Below are positions 43,982-57,718 of a DNA stretch of 64,000 nucleotides, piece after piece (the first letter of the stretch is position 1; each line of letters opens with the position of its first letter). Location: positions 248,001-312,000 of the forward strand of contig JACVRA010000202.1 in the NCBI GenBank assembly GCA_019828545.1, given 5' to 3'. This stretch comes from Paracamarosporium sp. OC-R06-R3 (Eukaryota; Ascomycota; Dothideomycetes; Pleosporales; Didymosphaeriaceae). Below the pieces are notes generated by a model. It saw only the letters and a list, made by a program, of their open reading frames with translations. It searched no databases and had not been told where the DNA came from. The translations under genes were made by a program, and so were the position numbers.

Positions 43982-45112
43982 TCAAGGCACAAGGCACTCC
44001 AGCAACGCTTCGTTCCACTTTACGCTATCCACAGAGGAAGACCGATCCCGCCGCGTCGATTTCCCGTCTCCTGTGCTACTCCTGTTTCTCCGCCGTCTCC
44101 CCTCCTCGCTCAAATCACGATACCGAATCGCACTACTTCGCGCCTCATCGTTCTTTCCACCCTCTTCCACACGCACCAGACTCTCATCACTCATATCGAT
44201 AGACTCGATTTCTTCCCTTACTGGCTCCTGCTCGATCCCAAACACAACCATCTCCCCAGTCCGGAACCCCAAATGCCATGAATGCACGACAAGCAAGACA
44301 CCACACAGCGCTACGTCGAACCCACCCGAGACATACATATCCGTATTAATCCTTTGGCATCTCTCCAACACGCTCATGCCCGTGTTTTTTGGATCCATTA
44401 ATTTCTCTGGGTAGGGCGGCACGTACGAGTCGCAGGCTTCCCAGTTAGCATCGAGCAGGTAGAAGAACATTATGACGTGCATGGCGAGGAAAGCAAAGAC
44501 GGTGATGTCGTAGAAGGTGATGAAGAAGAGGCGGAGCTTTGGTGGAAAGAGCGGCATGAGGAGGGGGTGGTAGGTACGTTGGGTTTGCGTGGGGAGGGGA
44601 ACGGTGTTTATCGTTGGGATTTTAGAGGTTGTGGTGTTGACAGAGTTATGAGATGTTGTGGGCGCCGATGCAGATGGGGACGGGCGATGTCGTTTCTCTT
44701 GCGCCTTGTTTCCCTTGTATGTGTCTGTGTTGTCGCGTTCGTGGCCCCTCTCGAACCGCCGTCCGTGGTAGTAGTCCAGTGCAAAAAGTGCATGCAGGCA
44801 ATCGATTGGAATCTGTATCCTGCGTCAGTGCTGTACCTTGTCGGATCAACTAGGGCTTTATGTGTTAGCAAAACGTACCACAACGAACAAAAAGCCCCAT
44901 AGCCACCCTCTCCCACCGGTGAACTGCGTCTTGTCGAATGTTTCCACCCAGTCGTCCGGCATTCCGTAGTCACCGTGAATGTGCGTGCTCGATATGTGCC
45001 AGATGAGTGAGGGAAGAGTGATGAGGGTCGTGATGAGGTGGACGCTGTATGAGGTGAGAAGAATCTCGAGCCGGTTTGTACGTGGATACCGTTCTTGGAG
45101 TGAGATGGACAT
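43982..45112 (-). CDS. Four-TM membrane protein, unknown
   Basis: Predicted 354 residues from minus-strand exons 45112-44879 and 44812-43982; the 66-nt intron has donor GTACGT and an acceptor ACAG three codons after an alternative CAG, and is phase 0. Four likely membrane spans: LLTSYSVHLITTLITLPSLIW, GWLWGFLFVVIPIDCLHALFAL, FFITFYDITVFAFLAMHVIMFFYLL, and DVALCGVLLVVHSWHLGF. Between TM2 and TM3 is a basic hydrophilic loop, and the C-terminal ~110 residues are charged with Arg-rich patches (EEGRRRRNRSS). The loop before TM4 holds paired cysteines (EACDSY, LERCQR). I do not recognise the family; the model is supported by continuous frame and consistent topology across the intron. Confidence 0.6.
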
Positions 45113-45913
45113 GGTGGGGCGTTGGCAGAGTGTGATTTGTTTGTTGGGGGAGGATGAGAAGAGTGAAAGGTGCTAGGTGATGGGTGTCCTTGCTCTAACA
45201 GTTTATCGAGCATACTTTACGTTGAAGGCAAGTACGACTGCCACTGTTGTTGTGCTGGTTCAGAAGGCGTATGGGAAGCTGGAGTACAAAAGGAGCAGAC
45301 GATCTCTGTATCAATATAGGAATGTTTCGTACCTGGGGTAGTCCTCTTCTTGATTATTCATACATACAATCTCTAATGATAACCGTTCAGTCACTGTCTT
45401 TAACCCCTTTCGAGAAATGTAGCTTGAGTTCCACCTCTTACTAATCATTTGCTTTCCATCTCACAGCGTATAGGCATTTCGCATCTACTCGTATTGACTC
45501 GTCCTCAGCTTGTACATGTATCCTCCTCTTATACATATCCACTACCGTTTTCGCTTGGAATACAAATGAAAATCCAAAAATAAACTTGAAAAAGCCGCAC
45601 AGGCGCCTGAACGCCTCGCTAAAAAGATACCATGCACAACCAGAAGCAATGGGATGTATAAAAATGCCGATGACCAGAATCGCGGGTATAACTTGAGTGT
45701 TGGTGCAACGAGAAAAGAATGAACATAAAGGTGTGCTCCAACATCGATCGACTAGCGTAGGGGAGCTATTGTAGCCAGCAACAACAAAATGCATCAACAC
45801 TTGTGGGGCCGGAAGATCCTCAATTCTGTTGATTAGGAACTTTCTTGTGATGAAAACATGTTGGTCGCGGGATCTGTGAATGGGATATTCCGATACAGCA
45901 ACGAAGGGTTTAC
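45113..45913. other. Intergenic, nothing recognised
   Basis: Promoter side of the four-TM gene and 3' region of the Zn2Cys6 gene. A 119-codon minus-strand frame at 45441-45800 is probably fortuitous. Confidence 0.5.
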
Positions 45914-48408
45914 CTAAGACCCAAAGTCGTTAGAGAAGACGCCGCCGTACTGATTGTTCCAGTCTTGTGCTTCGAGCATCCAGCTCACAGAATCAAAGAA
46001 TTCATAGCTGTTGGCGCTCGCGAGGCCATTCGGTAGCTGCGCTGGCATGCTAAGTGTGTTGAGATGCGGGTTGAAGCTCGGAAGACTATGCGCAGGGTTT
46101 TCCACAATCATGTCGGGTGGAGGTGTTGAGTTCGATGAGCTGTCGGGGTTTGTTGGGTTCTCTCGAACGGTTGTGTCGAGTTGCTCTGCTGCACCGCTGA
46201 CTTGCGACTCGCGCCATCGCCATACACAATCGAACACGACACTCATGCTCATTCTACTACGAATGATGAGGCCGAGGGGATCTTCGAGCAGACCTGGAAT
46301 TTGTCAGATAGGAAGTCGAACCAAGAGTTTGTGAACACCCAAAAAGGTAACTATAGCCAACGGAGCCTGGAATGCAACTTACCAGAGCTATCCCTTCTAT
46401 GGCCCGTTTGATGTTGCTGCTGTGACTGTTGAGGAGCCTGAATATTGTTGTTGAACATGTTTGCAACACCTGGGTTGCTCACGACGGGTGATTGAGACAT
46501 GCTATGCAAACTACGCCCGCGAGAGCTTTCTTTCCAAAGTTGAGCCAAAACCTCCGCAAAACGATCGAGCAAGTCATTCGTCTCGACTTTAGACTTCCGC
46601 AAGGCCTCTATGGTCTGTAGAACGTATTGTCGCCCCTCAGACGGTAGCCTTCCCGCAAAGTCTGAATTAAGAAGTTTAAGCAAGGCGAAGCCAGCTGCGA
46701 GTGCCAGTTGCATGATGTGATATGGTGCAAAGATCAACTGCGCATCGCGTTGCAGCTTAAAAACGCGGTCGAGATATGCAGTGGCGGCCCAGTACAATTG
46801 CACGAGATCATCGCGGCGCTCGAGACGAGCTTCTCTGTTAAAGAAGGAGTACAAATGCAGGTGTAGGCTAACTGCACAATGGTGTAGCTCCTCTAGATCT
46901 GTACATGTGTCAGCCATAGTGCTCAAACTGAGAGGTGCGAAGCTGCAGGGATTCGCAAAACCAAATACCTTTGTTGACTCCATCGAAAGCTCCACGCTCT
47001 TCTCTAAGGCGATCCGCCTCCAAGCTCATATATGTAGTCGCAGCTCCCTCGGAAAATCGATTGTTGTTCATAGAGTACAAAAGCTTGTTGATGCGACTGG
47101 CAGCCATTTCTTGACGGAGTCGCACGAATAGATCAGAAGGCATTGTTCGAAGATGTTCCTCGTCGTCCATCTTGAAATCCAACGTAGAATCATATAGAGT
47201 AATTGATGGTTGGCCGTGGCCGGTCGAAACGCTAAAACATGTCAGTTGTAGTTTATATAGAAAGAGAATGGAAGACCTACGTCTGAGCAACAATGTTGCA
47301 GACAGCCCACGTCCGCAGCCTGTCTTGTATATCCTCTTTCTGCAGTCGCACCTTAGTTCTCGAGAAATCCTGCGGATGTGTTGGCTGGTGCAGGCCGATC
47401 TGTATGGCAATCTGCATCATGACCCCGCATAGCATAAATGTGGGATCCATAACCGTCCGATGCTGTGGCATCGGCCAGTAGCAGAGCAGACACAGTGCCT
47501 TCACTACGTGGTGATTCGTCTGGCCCTTGATTGTCTTCCATATCAAATCCGTCAACGGGTCCTTGAGGCGGTTCAGTAGCCCAGGGTCGCGTTTGTAGTG
47601 GCGCGCCCCAACGCTGATGATGGCCCAAAAGAGTAGTTTGTTGTCTTTGGTGAGCACTTCCTCAGGCTGGCGCAAGGGATCGAGGAACGGCAAAAAACGG
47701 TGGTATTGGTCGAAGAACTCGGCGAACAGCTCCGTGACCTGGGTTGGTGGGAGGCGGAGGCTGTCGAGCGAGTGCATCATGGGCGACCCGCTTCGGAGGT
47801 CCAGCAGCGAGGTCGCGGCAACCTGCTGGTGCTGCGTCTGCAAGTACGCGTCGTCCTCGTCGATTTTGACGACGCCCGGCCCGAACGAATTGTTGTCTGC
47901 CATCTGCTGCGGCGCGTTGAGCATGGGCAAATGGTTTGTCCGCCCCTCATACATGGCCAGGCGGTTGCGCAGCTGCTCCATCTCGCGTTCCATCTCGGCA
48001 TTGCGCGTGCGCTTTCCTATGCGCTTGAAGTTGGGCTCGATGACGCATTTCAGGCCTTGTTTCTGGCAGCGGGCGCAGCTCACGAAGGGGTCTTGTTGGA
48101 CGTTACATCTGAGCTGTGGAGAGTCAGCGGGGTTCCCTAACACCTTGACCTATGTCTCTCCACAATGCAGCTGAATCGACGCGAACGCATGCACGAACCT
48201 TTTGCTGGCGACACTCATTGCAAGCACGCTTCACGACGGTGCTGCGCCTGCTGCCGGGGCGCGTATTCCCAGCGTCGCCATTTTCCTCGTCGTCGCTGGA
48301 AGCCGGTCTTTTGAAGGTCTGGGAGCGCGCACTCGTCGGGCTTGCGACGTAGGATATTGGAGGATTACCCTGCGCGCCGTTTGGCGTCTGGGGCGACATG
48401 GACAACAT
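45914..48408 (-). CDS. Zn2Cys6 transcription factor
   Basis: Fungal binuclear-cluster regulator, predicted 733 residues from minus-strand exons 48408-48199, 48113-47281, 47231-46969, 46898-46383 and 46293-45914. The first intron cuts the zinc cluster and splicing restores CNECRQQK-LRC...CARCQKQGLKC, i.e. C63, C66, C73, C83, C86, C93. Next comes a basic linker and a coiled coil (EMEREMEQLRNRLAMYE) for dimerisation. The fungal-specific regulatory domain follows (PPTQVTELFAEFFDQYHRFLPFLDP ... ALCLLCYWPMPQH), then Gln-rich (QAPQQSQQQHQ) and a C-terminal acidic/Asn region. The start is the first in-frame ATG (48408); an ATG four codons later or an upstream exon are possible. It is likely nuclear and DNA-binding at CGG half-sites. 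Target genes cannot be read from context. Confidence 0.88.
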
Positions 48409-49356
48409 TTCCCTTGTTGTGCCCGATATCGCATGCAGTGAGGGTTCGGCTCGACGAGCGGAAGAATTCAATGGCGGGGCAGGCCTGAACTAGACTAGAT
48501 TGCACCAGGCGTCAGGAAGGTCGGAGGCTTCAGAGTGAACCTGCCCAACACACGCGGCTACCAATTGCTGCGAACGTGCGGAGCTGTCGCTCATGTGATT
48601 GTTCGGCAGTCAGGCCCTGTCCATGCAGGAGACCGGAGATTGACGATAGCCGCCCGGCCTGACTCATCTATCCACAGGAATCGTCACGGTTGAACAGCGG
48701 GACGGTGAAGGACATCTCCGCACTGTCCAATGGCATCATGGCTCCGCTGCCGGATAACCTCCCAAAGGTGGACGCAGCCCCAGTAGGCGTGGTGTGGGCA
48801 GAACCCAGATCATGGTCACCATGTTCCGAGCAAGATGACTATTGTACGCCGAACTCATCAATCATCAAACGGAAATCTCTCTTCTATACGTCTAATTAGG
48901 GTAGTATGTTTGGTAGAAGCGACATTAAGTATCAGTCCAATTTGTATGCCCTCAGGCTGCAGCTTCATGCAACTTTCTTGTCCACGGCAATGGCAGCTGT
49001 GTTAGACAGCAATTCACGTAATCCTTCATAAATGATAGCTGAATATAAACAAAGCACCATCGGCATATGGAATCAGATTGCATGCGTACACCAGTGGAAG
49101 ACCCAGAAGCCCGTGTTCCCAGCCGTTGTCCAACGCACCACAATCAAAATCCGGCATCGACAGAACGACAGAAGGCAACATTTGGTTTGTCAGTAGTCTT
49201 TTGTTCTACTAAGCGAGATGTTCTGGGACGCCCGAGCGTAATGCAGAAATCGCCTTGATATCGTAAGTCCTAAAGCCCGCCTGAACCAGGAACTGCCCGT
49301 AATGCACATGAACACCGAATGCCCTGTTTTCATTCACCACCCGCAACAACAATCCC
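48409..49356. other. Intergenic, nothing recognised
   Basis: About 950 bp between the start of the Zn2Cys6 gene and the 3' end of eL34. No gene or repeat is evident. Confidence 0.5.
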
Positions 49357-49837
49357 TTAACGCTTCTTCTGCTGCGACTCCTTGAGCACCTTCTTCACGA
49401 CCTTCTGCTCCTCGATCAAGAAAGCACGGACAATGCGGTCCTGGACGCAGTTGGCGCATCGCGAACCGCCGTAGGCGCGCTGGACGGTCTTCTTCGGGCG
49501 GCTGACGGTGGCGTACTCGCGGGGACGGAGGGCGGGGATACCAGGAAGCTTGGTACCGCAGTCCTAAAGTCGTCAACACATATCCATCGCAGACGAAAAT
49601 TGATCACATACACCGCACTTGGGGGCAGTGCCCTTCTTCTTGATGTGCAGGTATCGGAGCTGGCCACCGGGAGTCTTGATGACGCGGACATTCTGGCTGG
49701 TGGTGTTGTACGGGGCCCGTCGGCGCTGCCCACAGTCAGTCTCAATTCCCATCCAATCCACCATTCCAGTTCTACAGCTTCGAGAAGCCCTCCCCTAAGG
49801 CGGAAAAACATACGTAGGTAAGTCTGGTGGACGGCAT
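49357..49837 (-). CDS. rpl34: 60S ribosomal protein eL34
   Basis: 114-residue ribosomal protein of the large subunit. Minus-strand exons 49837-49814 (only eight codons), 49725-49612 and 49563-49357; donors are GTATGT and GTATGT, and all phases are 0. Spliced, the protein reads [26 protein letters not shown]...[28 protein letters not shown]...[35 protein letters not shown]. The two CxxC zinc pairs (CGDC, CANC) are intact, one of them split by the second intron. The tiny first exon and early intron are typical of fungal ribosomal-protein genes. The gene is divergent from PRP8. Identity is certain. Confidence 0.95.
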
Positions 49838-50563
49838 TTTGATGGTATTCCCGAAGATTCAGACGGAGGAGTTACTGCGATGCGTGTAAGCGGCGTTCGA
49901 TATGCGACAGTGCTCGATGTGTGAGCGATGGAAAAGGATCGTACCTGATCTGTCAAACTATGTTAGTATTGCAAAGTGCAGCGCAGGCGCGTTGTGGTAG
50001 GCTTACCGCGGGTGTTGCTGTTGTCGACGGACGTTGTAGACTTCACCGTGGCTTGAATTGTTGTGGGAGCTCGCTTAATTTTTGGGAAAGCGCTAGTGAC
50101 GCGCCAAGCCTCACGTGAGGAAGCTGCCGCCTCGCGCGCAGGAGAAAAGATATCATCACCCGCCACTTGCTGTGCATCGCGAGTCCCTCCATCGCGTGGG
50201 GTGTCAATTTCTTTGCGACGCGTCTGTTCTCTCTTGATACCCCCTTGCGCGGTCTTTACCACGCACTTCCGACAGCCGTGCAACCCCCGACGCCCCCATT
50301 CGGAGAGCTAAGCTCGCGTCGCGACGCAGGCGCATTAATCAATCTTCCGCTGCAGCGCAAGCTGTAGCTGGGCCAAAAGGTAATACATTTTATATTAGAC
50401 ATTTCCCATAACATACCACAAAGTTCGTTTCAAGCTATAAGTTATTCTTGCCACCATCTCTAGCAACGTCCCAACCATCACCGACCCTAATCAACCTAGT
50501 TCACCTTCTATTCACCCCTACTGGCCCGGCGAAGACATCTGTAGCAAGGCCGGACAACCCACG
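49838..50563. promoter_or_regulatory. Divergent promoter eL34/PRP8
   Basis: 726 bp between two head-to-head starts. It contains a perfect 12-bp palindrome with an E-box core (50109-50120) and pyrimidine-rich tracts before PRP8. The eL34 leader may hold an additional intron, which I could not settle. Confidence 0.6.
50109..50120. promoter_or_regulatory. CCTCACGTGAGG palindrome (E-box)
   Basis: Perfect 12-bp palindrome with CACGTG core, the site class bound by fungal bHLH proteins such as Cbf1. It lies nearly midway between two strongly expressed housekeeping genes. Binding is inferred. Confidence 0.4.
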
Positions 50564-53500
50564 ATGGCTTTCCAACCGCCGCCCCCTCCTCCGCCAGGGG
50601 CACCTGGTCCAGCCTTCGGAGCTGCTCCCCCACCACCTCCCCTTGGGGCTCCTGGCACTGTCGGCCCGCCAGGCCTACGCCCCCCCATTGATCCACAGGT
50701 TGCAAAGTTCGCGCAGAAGAAGAAGGACTGGCTACGGCGGCAACGGCAGCGATTTGGAGAGAGGCGAAAGGCGGGGTTTGTGGAGACGCAAAAGACGGAT
50801 CTTCCCCCGGAACACCTGCGCAAGGTGTTCAAAGACATTGGAGATGTGTCGCAAAAGAAGTTCACAAGCGACAAGCGAAGCTATCTTGGTGCGCTCAAGT
50901 TCATGCCTCATGCGGTCTTGAAACTGCTAGAGAACATGCCCATGCCCTGGGAGAGCAGACGTGATGTCAAGGTCCTTTACCACACAAATGGATGTTTGAC
51001 ATTGGTCAATGAAGTTCCGCGCGTGATAGAACCCATATTCCATGCGCAATGGGCCGCCATGTGGATTGCGATGCGGAAAGAAAAGAGTGATCGACGACAT
51101 TTCAAGCGCATGCGATTTCCGCCGTTCGATGACGAAGAGCCTCCTATGTCGTACTCAGAGAACATCGAGGATGTGGAACCACTCGAACCTATCCAGTTGG
51201 AGCTAGATGAAGAGGAAGACGGCCCAGTGCTTGGGTGGTTCTACGAGCACCGGCCTTTGCTCGATACGCCACACGTCAACGGACCGAGCTATGAGAAATG
51301 GAACCTGGACCTGCCTCAAATGGCTACACTTTATCGCCTTAGTGACAAGTTGCTGAGCGATCTTGTGGATAAGAACTACTTTCACATGTTTGATCTGGAC
51401 AGTTTCTTGACTGCGAAGGCCTTGAACGTGGCGATCCCAGGAGGACCCCGATTCGAACCGTTGTACAAGGACATTGACCCGAACGATGAAGATTTCGGCG
51501 AATTCAATGCGATCGACCGCATCATCTTCCGGTCCCCGATCCGAACTGAGTACCGGGTCTCGTTCCCGTTCCTCTACAATTCTCTCCCGCGATCCGTCAA
51601 ACTTGCGTGGTACTCTCACCCTCAAGTTGTGTACGTTCGCAGCGACAATCCTGATCTGCCTGCGTTTTACTTCGATCCCATCATCAATCCGATATCGTTA
51701 CGGGCGGTTGCGCCGAAGAACATCATGGTGAGCCACGAGGATGAGGTTTTCGGCTACGGAAACGACGAGGATGACGATGATGACTTCCAACTTCCTGATG
51801 ACGTAGAGCCATTCATGGCCGACGAGGAGCTCTACACTGACGAGACCGCGTCAGCAATTGCGCTGTGGTGGGCACCTCATCCATTCGACAAACGCTCTGG
51901 CAGGATGGTGCGAGCGCAGGACGTACCGCTTGTAAAGCAGTGGTACCTCGAACACGTGCCTGCTGGACAGCCAGTCAAAGTGCGAGTGTCGTATCAGAAG
52001 CTTCTCAAGACATACGTGTTGAACGAGCTTCACAACCGACCATCAAAAGCACAAAACAAGCAGAATTTGATGACCACACTGAAAGGAACAAAGTTCTTCC
52101 AACAGACCAAGATTGATTGGGTGGAGGCCGGTTTGCAGGTCTGCCGACAAGGTTTCAACATGTTGAACCTGCTCATTCACCGGAAGAATCTGACTTACCT
52201 GCATCTCGATTATAATTTCAATCTAAAGCCGGTTAAGACGCTCACAACCAAGGAACGAAAGAAGTCACGTTTCGGAAACGCTTTCCATCTGATGCGTGAG
52301 ATTCTACGTTTGACCAAGCTTATTGTCGACGCTCAGGTGCAGTACCGCCTTGGTAACATTGACGCCTTCCAACTTGCCGACGGTATATTGTACGCTTTCA
52401 ACCACGTTGGTCAGCTCACGGGTATGTATCGCTACAAGTACAAGTTGATGCATCAGATTCGGTCATGCAAAGATTTGAAGCATCTGATCTACTATCGATT
52501 CAATTCCGGTCCCGTTGGAAAAGGTCCTGGATGTGGATTCTGGGCCCCAGCGTGGAGGGTCTGGCTGTTCTTCATGCGTGGTATTATCCCACTATTGGAG
52601 CGCTGGCTGGGCAACCTTCTTTCTCGACAATTCGAAGGTCGCCACAGCAAGGGTGTCGCAAAAACAGTAACCAAGCAGCGTGTGGAGTCTCATTTCGATC
52701 TCGAGCTCCGCGCCGCGGTCATGAGCGATCTTATGGACATGATGCCTGAAGGTATTAAACAGAATAAGGTCAACACTGTGCTGCAACATCTTTCCGAAGC
52801 CTGGAGATGCTGGAAGAGTAACATTCCTTGGAAGGTACCAGGTTTACCCGCGCCAATCGAGAACATCATCCTTCGTTACGTGAAGAGCAAGGCCGATTGG
52901 TGGATTTCCGTTGCTCATTACAACCGTGAGCGCATTCGACGGGGCGCGACTGTCGATAAGACGGTTGCGAAGAAGAATCTGGGAAGATTGACCCGTCTGT
53001 GGTTGAAAGCTGAGCAGGAACGCCAGCACAACTACATGAAAGATGGTCCTTACGTGTCATCAGAGGAGGCTGTCGCTATCTACACGACTATGGTGCATTG
53101 GTTGGAAGCGAGAAAGTTCCAACCCATTCCATTCCCCAGTGTATCTTACAAGCACGACACGAAGATTCTTATTCTCGCGCTTGAGCGGCTGCGTGAAGCG
53201 TACTCGGTCAAGGGTCGCCTGAACCAGAGTCAGCGTGAGGAGCTCGCCCTTATTGAACAGGCTTATGATTCACCTGGAACAACTCTGGCTAGAATCAAAC
53301 GATTCCTGTTGACGCAGCGTGCGTTTAAGGAGGTCGGTATCGACATGAATGACAACTACAGCACGATCAACCCTGTCTACGATATCGAGCCGATGGAGAA
53401 GATCACGGATGCCTACCTCGATCAATATCTGTGGTACCAAGCCGATCAGCGGCACTTGTTCCCGGGTTGGATCAAACCTTCCGATTCTGAAGTCCCGCCA

Positions 53501-56500
53501 TTGCTCACCTACAAGTGGGCCCAGGGTATCAACAATCTGGACAAGGTCTGGGAGTACCAAGACGGAGAATGCAACGTCATGATTGAGACACAATTATCCA
53601 AGGTGTATGAGAAGATGGACTTAACACTTCTCAACCGCCTTCTTCGCCTGATCATGGACCACAACTTGGCGGACTACATTACAGCTAAGAACAATGTCCA
53701 GCTCAACTACAAAGACATGAACCACGTCAACGCTTACGGCATGATCCGAGGTCTACAGTTTTCTGGATTTGTCTTCCAATACTATGGGCTTGTCCTAGAC
53801 ATCTTGCTGCTTGGCCTGCAGCGAGCGAACGAGATTGCGGGTGCTCCAGAGAGCCCGAACGACTTCCTACAGTTCAAAGATAAGGAAACTGAAGTCCGCC
53901 ATCCCATCCGTCTTTACACAAGGTACATCGATCGTATCTGGGTGTTCTTCCGATTCACCGCCGAAGAGTCCAGGGATCTAATTCAGCGATTCTTGACGGA
54001 GAACCCTGACCCCAATTTCGAAAATGTGATCGGATATCGCAACAAGAAGTGCTGGCCACGCGACTCCAGGATGCGTCTGATGCGCCACGATGTCAATCTT
54101 GGACGTGCTGTGTTCTGGGATCTGAAGAACCGTCTTCCTCGATCGATCACCACGATCGAGTGGGATGATACTTTCGCGAGCGTGTACAGCCGCGATAACC
54201 CTAACCTTCTGTTCTCCATGTCCGGATTTGAGGTGCGTATCTTGCCCAAGATCCGCAACCTTGGTGAGGAGTTCCCTACCAAAGACAGTGTGTGGTCACT
54301 TGTGGACAATGCCACGAAAGAGCGCACCGCCCATGCGTTCCTTCAAGTCACCGAGGAGGATATCCAGAAGTTCAACAACCGCATTCGGCAAATCTTGATG
54401 TCCTCTGGATCGACAACATTTACCAAGATCGCAAATAAGTGGAACACTACTCTTATTGCTCTATTCACGTACTACCGTGAAGCAGCTGTATCGACTGTCA
54501 ATCTACTTGACACCATCGTCAAGTGCGAAACTAAGATCCAAACCCGTGTGAAGATTGGACTGAACTCCAAGATGCCCTCTCGTTTCCCACCAGCGGTCTT
54601 TTACACTCCAAAGGAACTAGGTGGCTTGGGTATGATTTCAGGATCACATATCCTGATTCCTGCCAGTGACAAGCGCTGGTCGAAGCAGACTGATACTGGT
54701 GTGACGCATTATCGTGCTGGTATGTCTCATGACGAAGAGACGCTTATTCCGAACATCTTCCGGTACATCATTCCATGGGAATCTGAGTTCATCGATTCGC
54801 AGCGTGTGTGGATGGAATACTCCCAGAAGCGACAAGAAGCACACCAGCAAAATCGTCGACTGACACTTGAGGATCTCGAGGACAGTTGGGACAGAGGTTT
54901 GCCTCGTATTAACACTCTCTTCCAGAAGGATCGTAGCACCCTCAGTTTTGACAAGGGTTTCCGAGCCAGGACCGAGTTCAAGATTTACCAGCATATGAAG
55001 AGTAACCCATTCTGGTGGACGAGCCAGCGACACGACGGTAAACTGTGGAATCTCAACGCTTATAGGACGGATGTTATCCAGGCGCTGGGTGGTGTGGAGA
55101 CTATTCTCGAGCACACACTCTTCAAGGCCACCGCTTTCCCGTCTTGGGAAGGTCTATTCTGGGAAAAGGTACGTGATCTGAGTCAACCCTTGCTTACGCG
55201 AATTGTACTAACACGTTAAAAGGCATCTGGTTTTGAGGAATCTATGAAATTCAAGAAGCTCACAAACGCCCAACGATCCGGTTTGAACCAAATTCCGAAC
55301 CGTCGGTTTACTCTTTGGTGGTCTCCCACAATCAATCGCGCCAACGTCTATGTTGGATTCCAAGTCCAGCTTGACTTGACTGGAATCTTTTTACACGGCA
55401 AGATTCCAACTTTGAAGATCTCTCTGATCCAAATCTTCCGGGCCCATTTGTGGCAGAAGATACACGAGTCAGTTGTGATGGATCTGTGCCAGGTCTTTGA
55501 TCAAGAGTTGGAAGCCTTGGGCATCGAGACTGTGCAAAAGGAAACTATCCATCCTCGAAAGTCATACAAGATGAACAGCTCTTGCGCTGACATCTTGCTG
55601 TTCGCAAGCCACAAGTGGAGTGTTTCACCGCCGTCCCCGCTCTATGACAACAAGGACCAAATGAGTGCTACTACGACGAACAAGTTCTGGATCGATGTCC
55701 AATTGCGATACGGCGATTACGATTCTCACGATATTGAGCGTTATGTTCGCGCAAAGTATCTTGACTACACTCAAGATAGCATGAGCATTTACCCATCGGC
55801 TACCGGTTTGATGATTGGGATTGATTTGGCCTATAACTTGTACTCTGCCTACGGGCAGTATTTTCCCGGTCTAAAGCAACTTGTGCAACAGGCTATGGCT
55901 AAGGTTATGAAAGCTAACCCTGCTCTTTACGTCCTTCGTGAGCGTATTCGAAAAGGTCTACAGCTGTACGCTTCGGAGAGCAACCAAGAGTTCCTTAACT
56001 CACAGAACTATTCTGAATTATTCAGCAACCAAGTCCAGCTCTTCATCGACGATACAAACGTCTACCGCGTTACTATTCACAAGACTTTTGAAGGTAACCT
56101 GACCACCAAGCCTATTAACGGTGCCATCTTCATCTTCAACCCCCGGACTGGACAACTCTTCTTGAAGATCATCCACACCAGCGTCTGGGCTGGACAAAAG
56201 CGTCTCGGGCAGTTGGCCAAATGGAAGACTGCTGAAGAAGTGGCAGCTCTCATCCGATCGCTGCCCGTTGAAGAACAGCCGAAGCAGCTGATCGTTACCC
56301 GTAAGGGTCTGCTAGATCCCCTCGAGGTTCACTTGCTCGACTTCCCGAACATCTCCATCCGTGCATCAGAGCTTCAGCTTCCTTTCCAGGCTGCGATGAA
56401 GGTTGAGAAGCTTGGAGACATGATTCTTCGTGCGACCGGACCCCAAATGGTGCTCTTCAATCTCTACGATGAATGGCTGAAGACAATCTCATCGTATACT

Positions 56501-57718
56501 GCCTTTTCGCGTTTGATTCTCATTTTACGCGCTTTGCACGTCAACCAGGACAAGACGAAGTTGCTCCTGCGCCCAGATAAAACAGTCATCACGCAGGAGC
56601 ATCACATCTGGCCGACGCTAGCCGACGATGAGTGGATCAAGGTTGAAGTGCAGCTACGTGATCTTATCCTCAACGACTACGGCAAGAAGAACAATGTCAA
56701 CACTTCGTCGCTCACTAGTAGTGAGGTACGCGATATCATTTTGGGAATGGAAATTTCTGCTCCTTCGATGCAACGTCAACAAGCTGCCGAGATCGATGCG
56801 CAGCAACAAGAGCAACAGCAACTCACCGCTGTAACGACCAAGACCCAGAATATTCACGGCGAGGAGATGGTGGTCACCACTACATCTCAATACGAACAAG
56901 CGTCATTCGCTTCAAAGACAGAATGGCGAACCAGGGCAGTGGCAACTTCGAACTTGCGGACACGTGCCAACAACATCTACATAAACTCGGAAGATGTTAA
57001 GGAAGAAGGACATTTCACATATGTCATGCCCAAGAACGTTCTCAAGCGATTTATCACCATTGCCGATCTGCGTGTCCAGGTTGCGGGCTACCTCTACGGC
57101 CGCTCGCCAAAGGATAACGATCAGGTAAAGGAGATCGTCACCATCGTCATGATCCCACAAGTCGGAAACACGCGCGATGTTCAGCTGCCTAAGAACTTGC
57201 CGCAGCATGAGTACCTTAACGACCTTGAGCCCCTTGGTATCATCCATACCGTCAGCGGCAACGAGCCTCCCTACATGCAAGCCAGCGATGTCACACAACA
57301 TGCTCGGTTGATGAACGCGCACTCAAGCTGGGACAAGAAGACAGTCTCTATGACCGTCTCCTTCACGCCTGGTTCAGTCTCGCTCGCAGCCTGGGCACTC
57401 ACCCCAACAGGCTACAAATGGGGTGCAGAGAATAAGGACACCATGTCCGATAACCCGTCTGGTTTCTCCACCTCGTTTGGCGAGAAGTGCCAACTCCTGC
57501 TGTCTGACAAGATCCGGGGCTACTTCCTGATCCCCGATAACGGCATCTGGAACTACAGCTTCATGGGCAGTGCGTTCGGGACGGTGGAGAAGAGGCCTGT
57601 CAATGTAAGACTGGATACGCCGGCGAGATTTTATGACGGTGTGCATCGGCCACTGCATTTCCACAATTTTGCGGAGCTGGAGGATGTTTGGGTAGACCGA
57701 GAGAATACTTTCGAGTAA
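50564..57718 (+). CDS. prp8: Spliceosome core factor PRP8 (U5 snRNP)
   Basis: Predicted 2366 residues, exons 50564-55168 and 55223-57718. The single 54-nt intron has donor GTACGT and a perfect TACTAAC branch; splicing joins WEGLFWEK to [17 protein letters not shown]. Prp8 organises the catalytic RNA core of the spliceosome. In order: a Pro-rich N-terminus ([11 protein letters not shown]), the N-terminal domain with [34 protein letters not shown], the large reverse-transcriptase-like and linker regions, the endonuclease-like domain, the RNase H-like domain, and the C-terminal Jab1/MPN domain ([26 protein letters not shown]), which regulates Brr2. The length is that of intein-free fungal Prp8; no intein or homing endonuclease block is present. 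Conservation is so high that identity is certain. Confidence 0.98.

Noticed and set aside
45441..45800. 119-codon frame downstream of the Zn2Cys6 gene
   Set aside because: Probably in the 3' region of that gene; composition not convincing and no splice partner.
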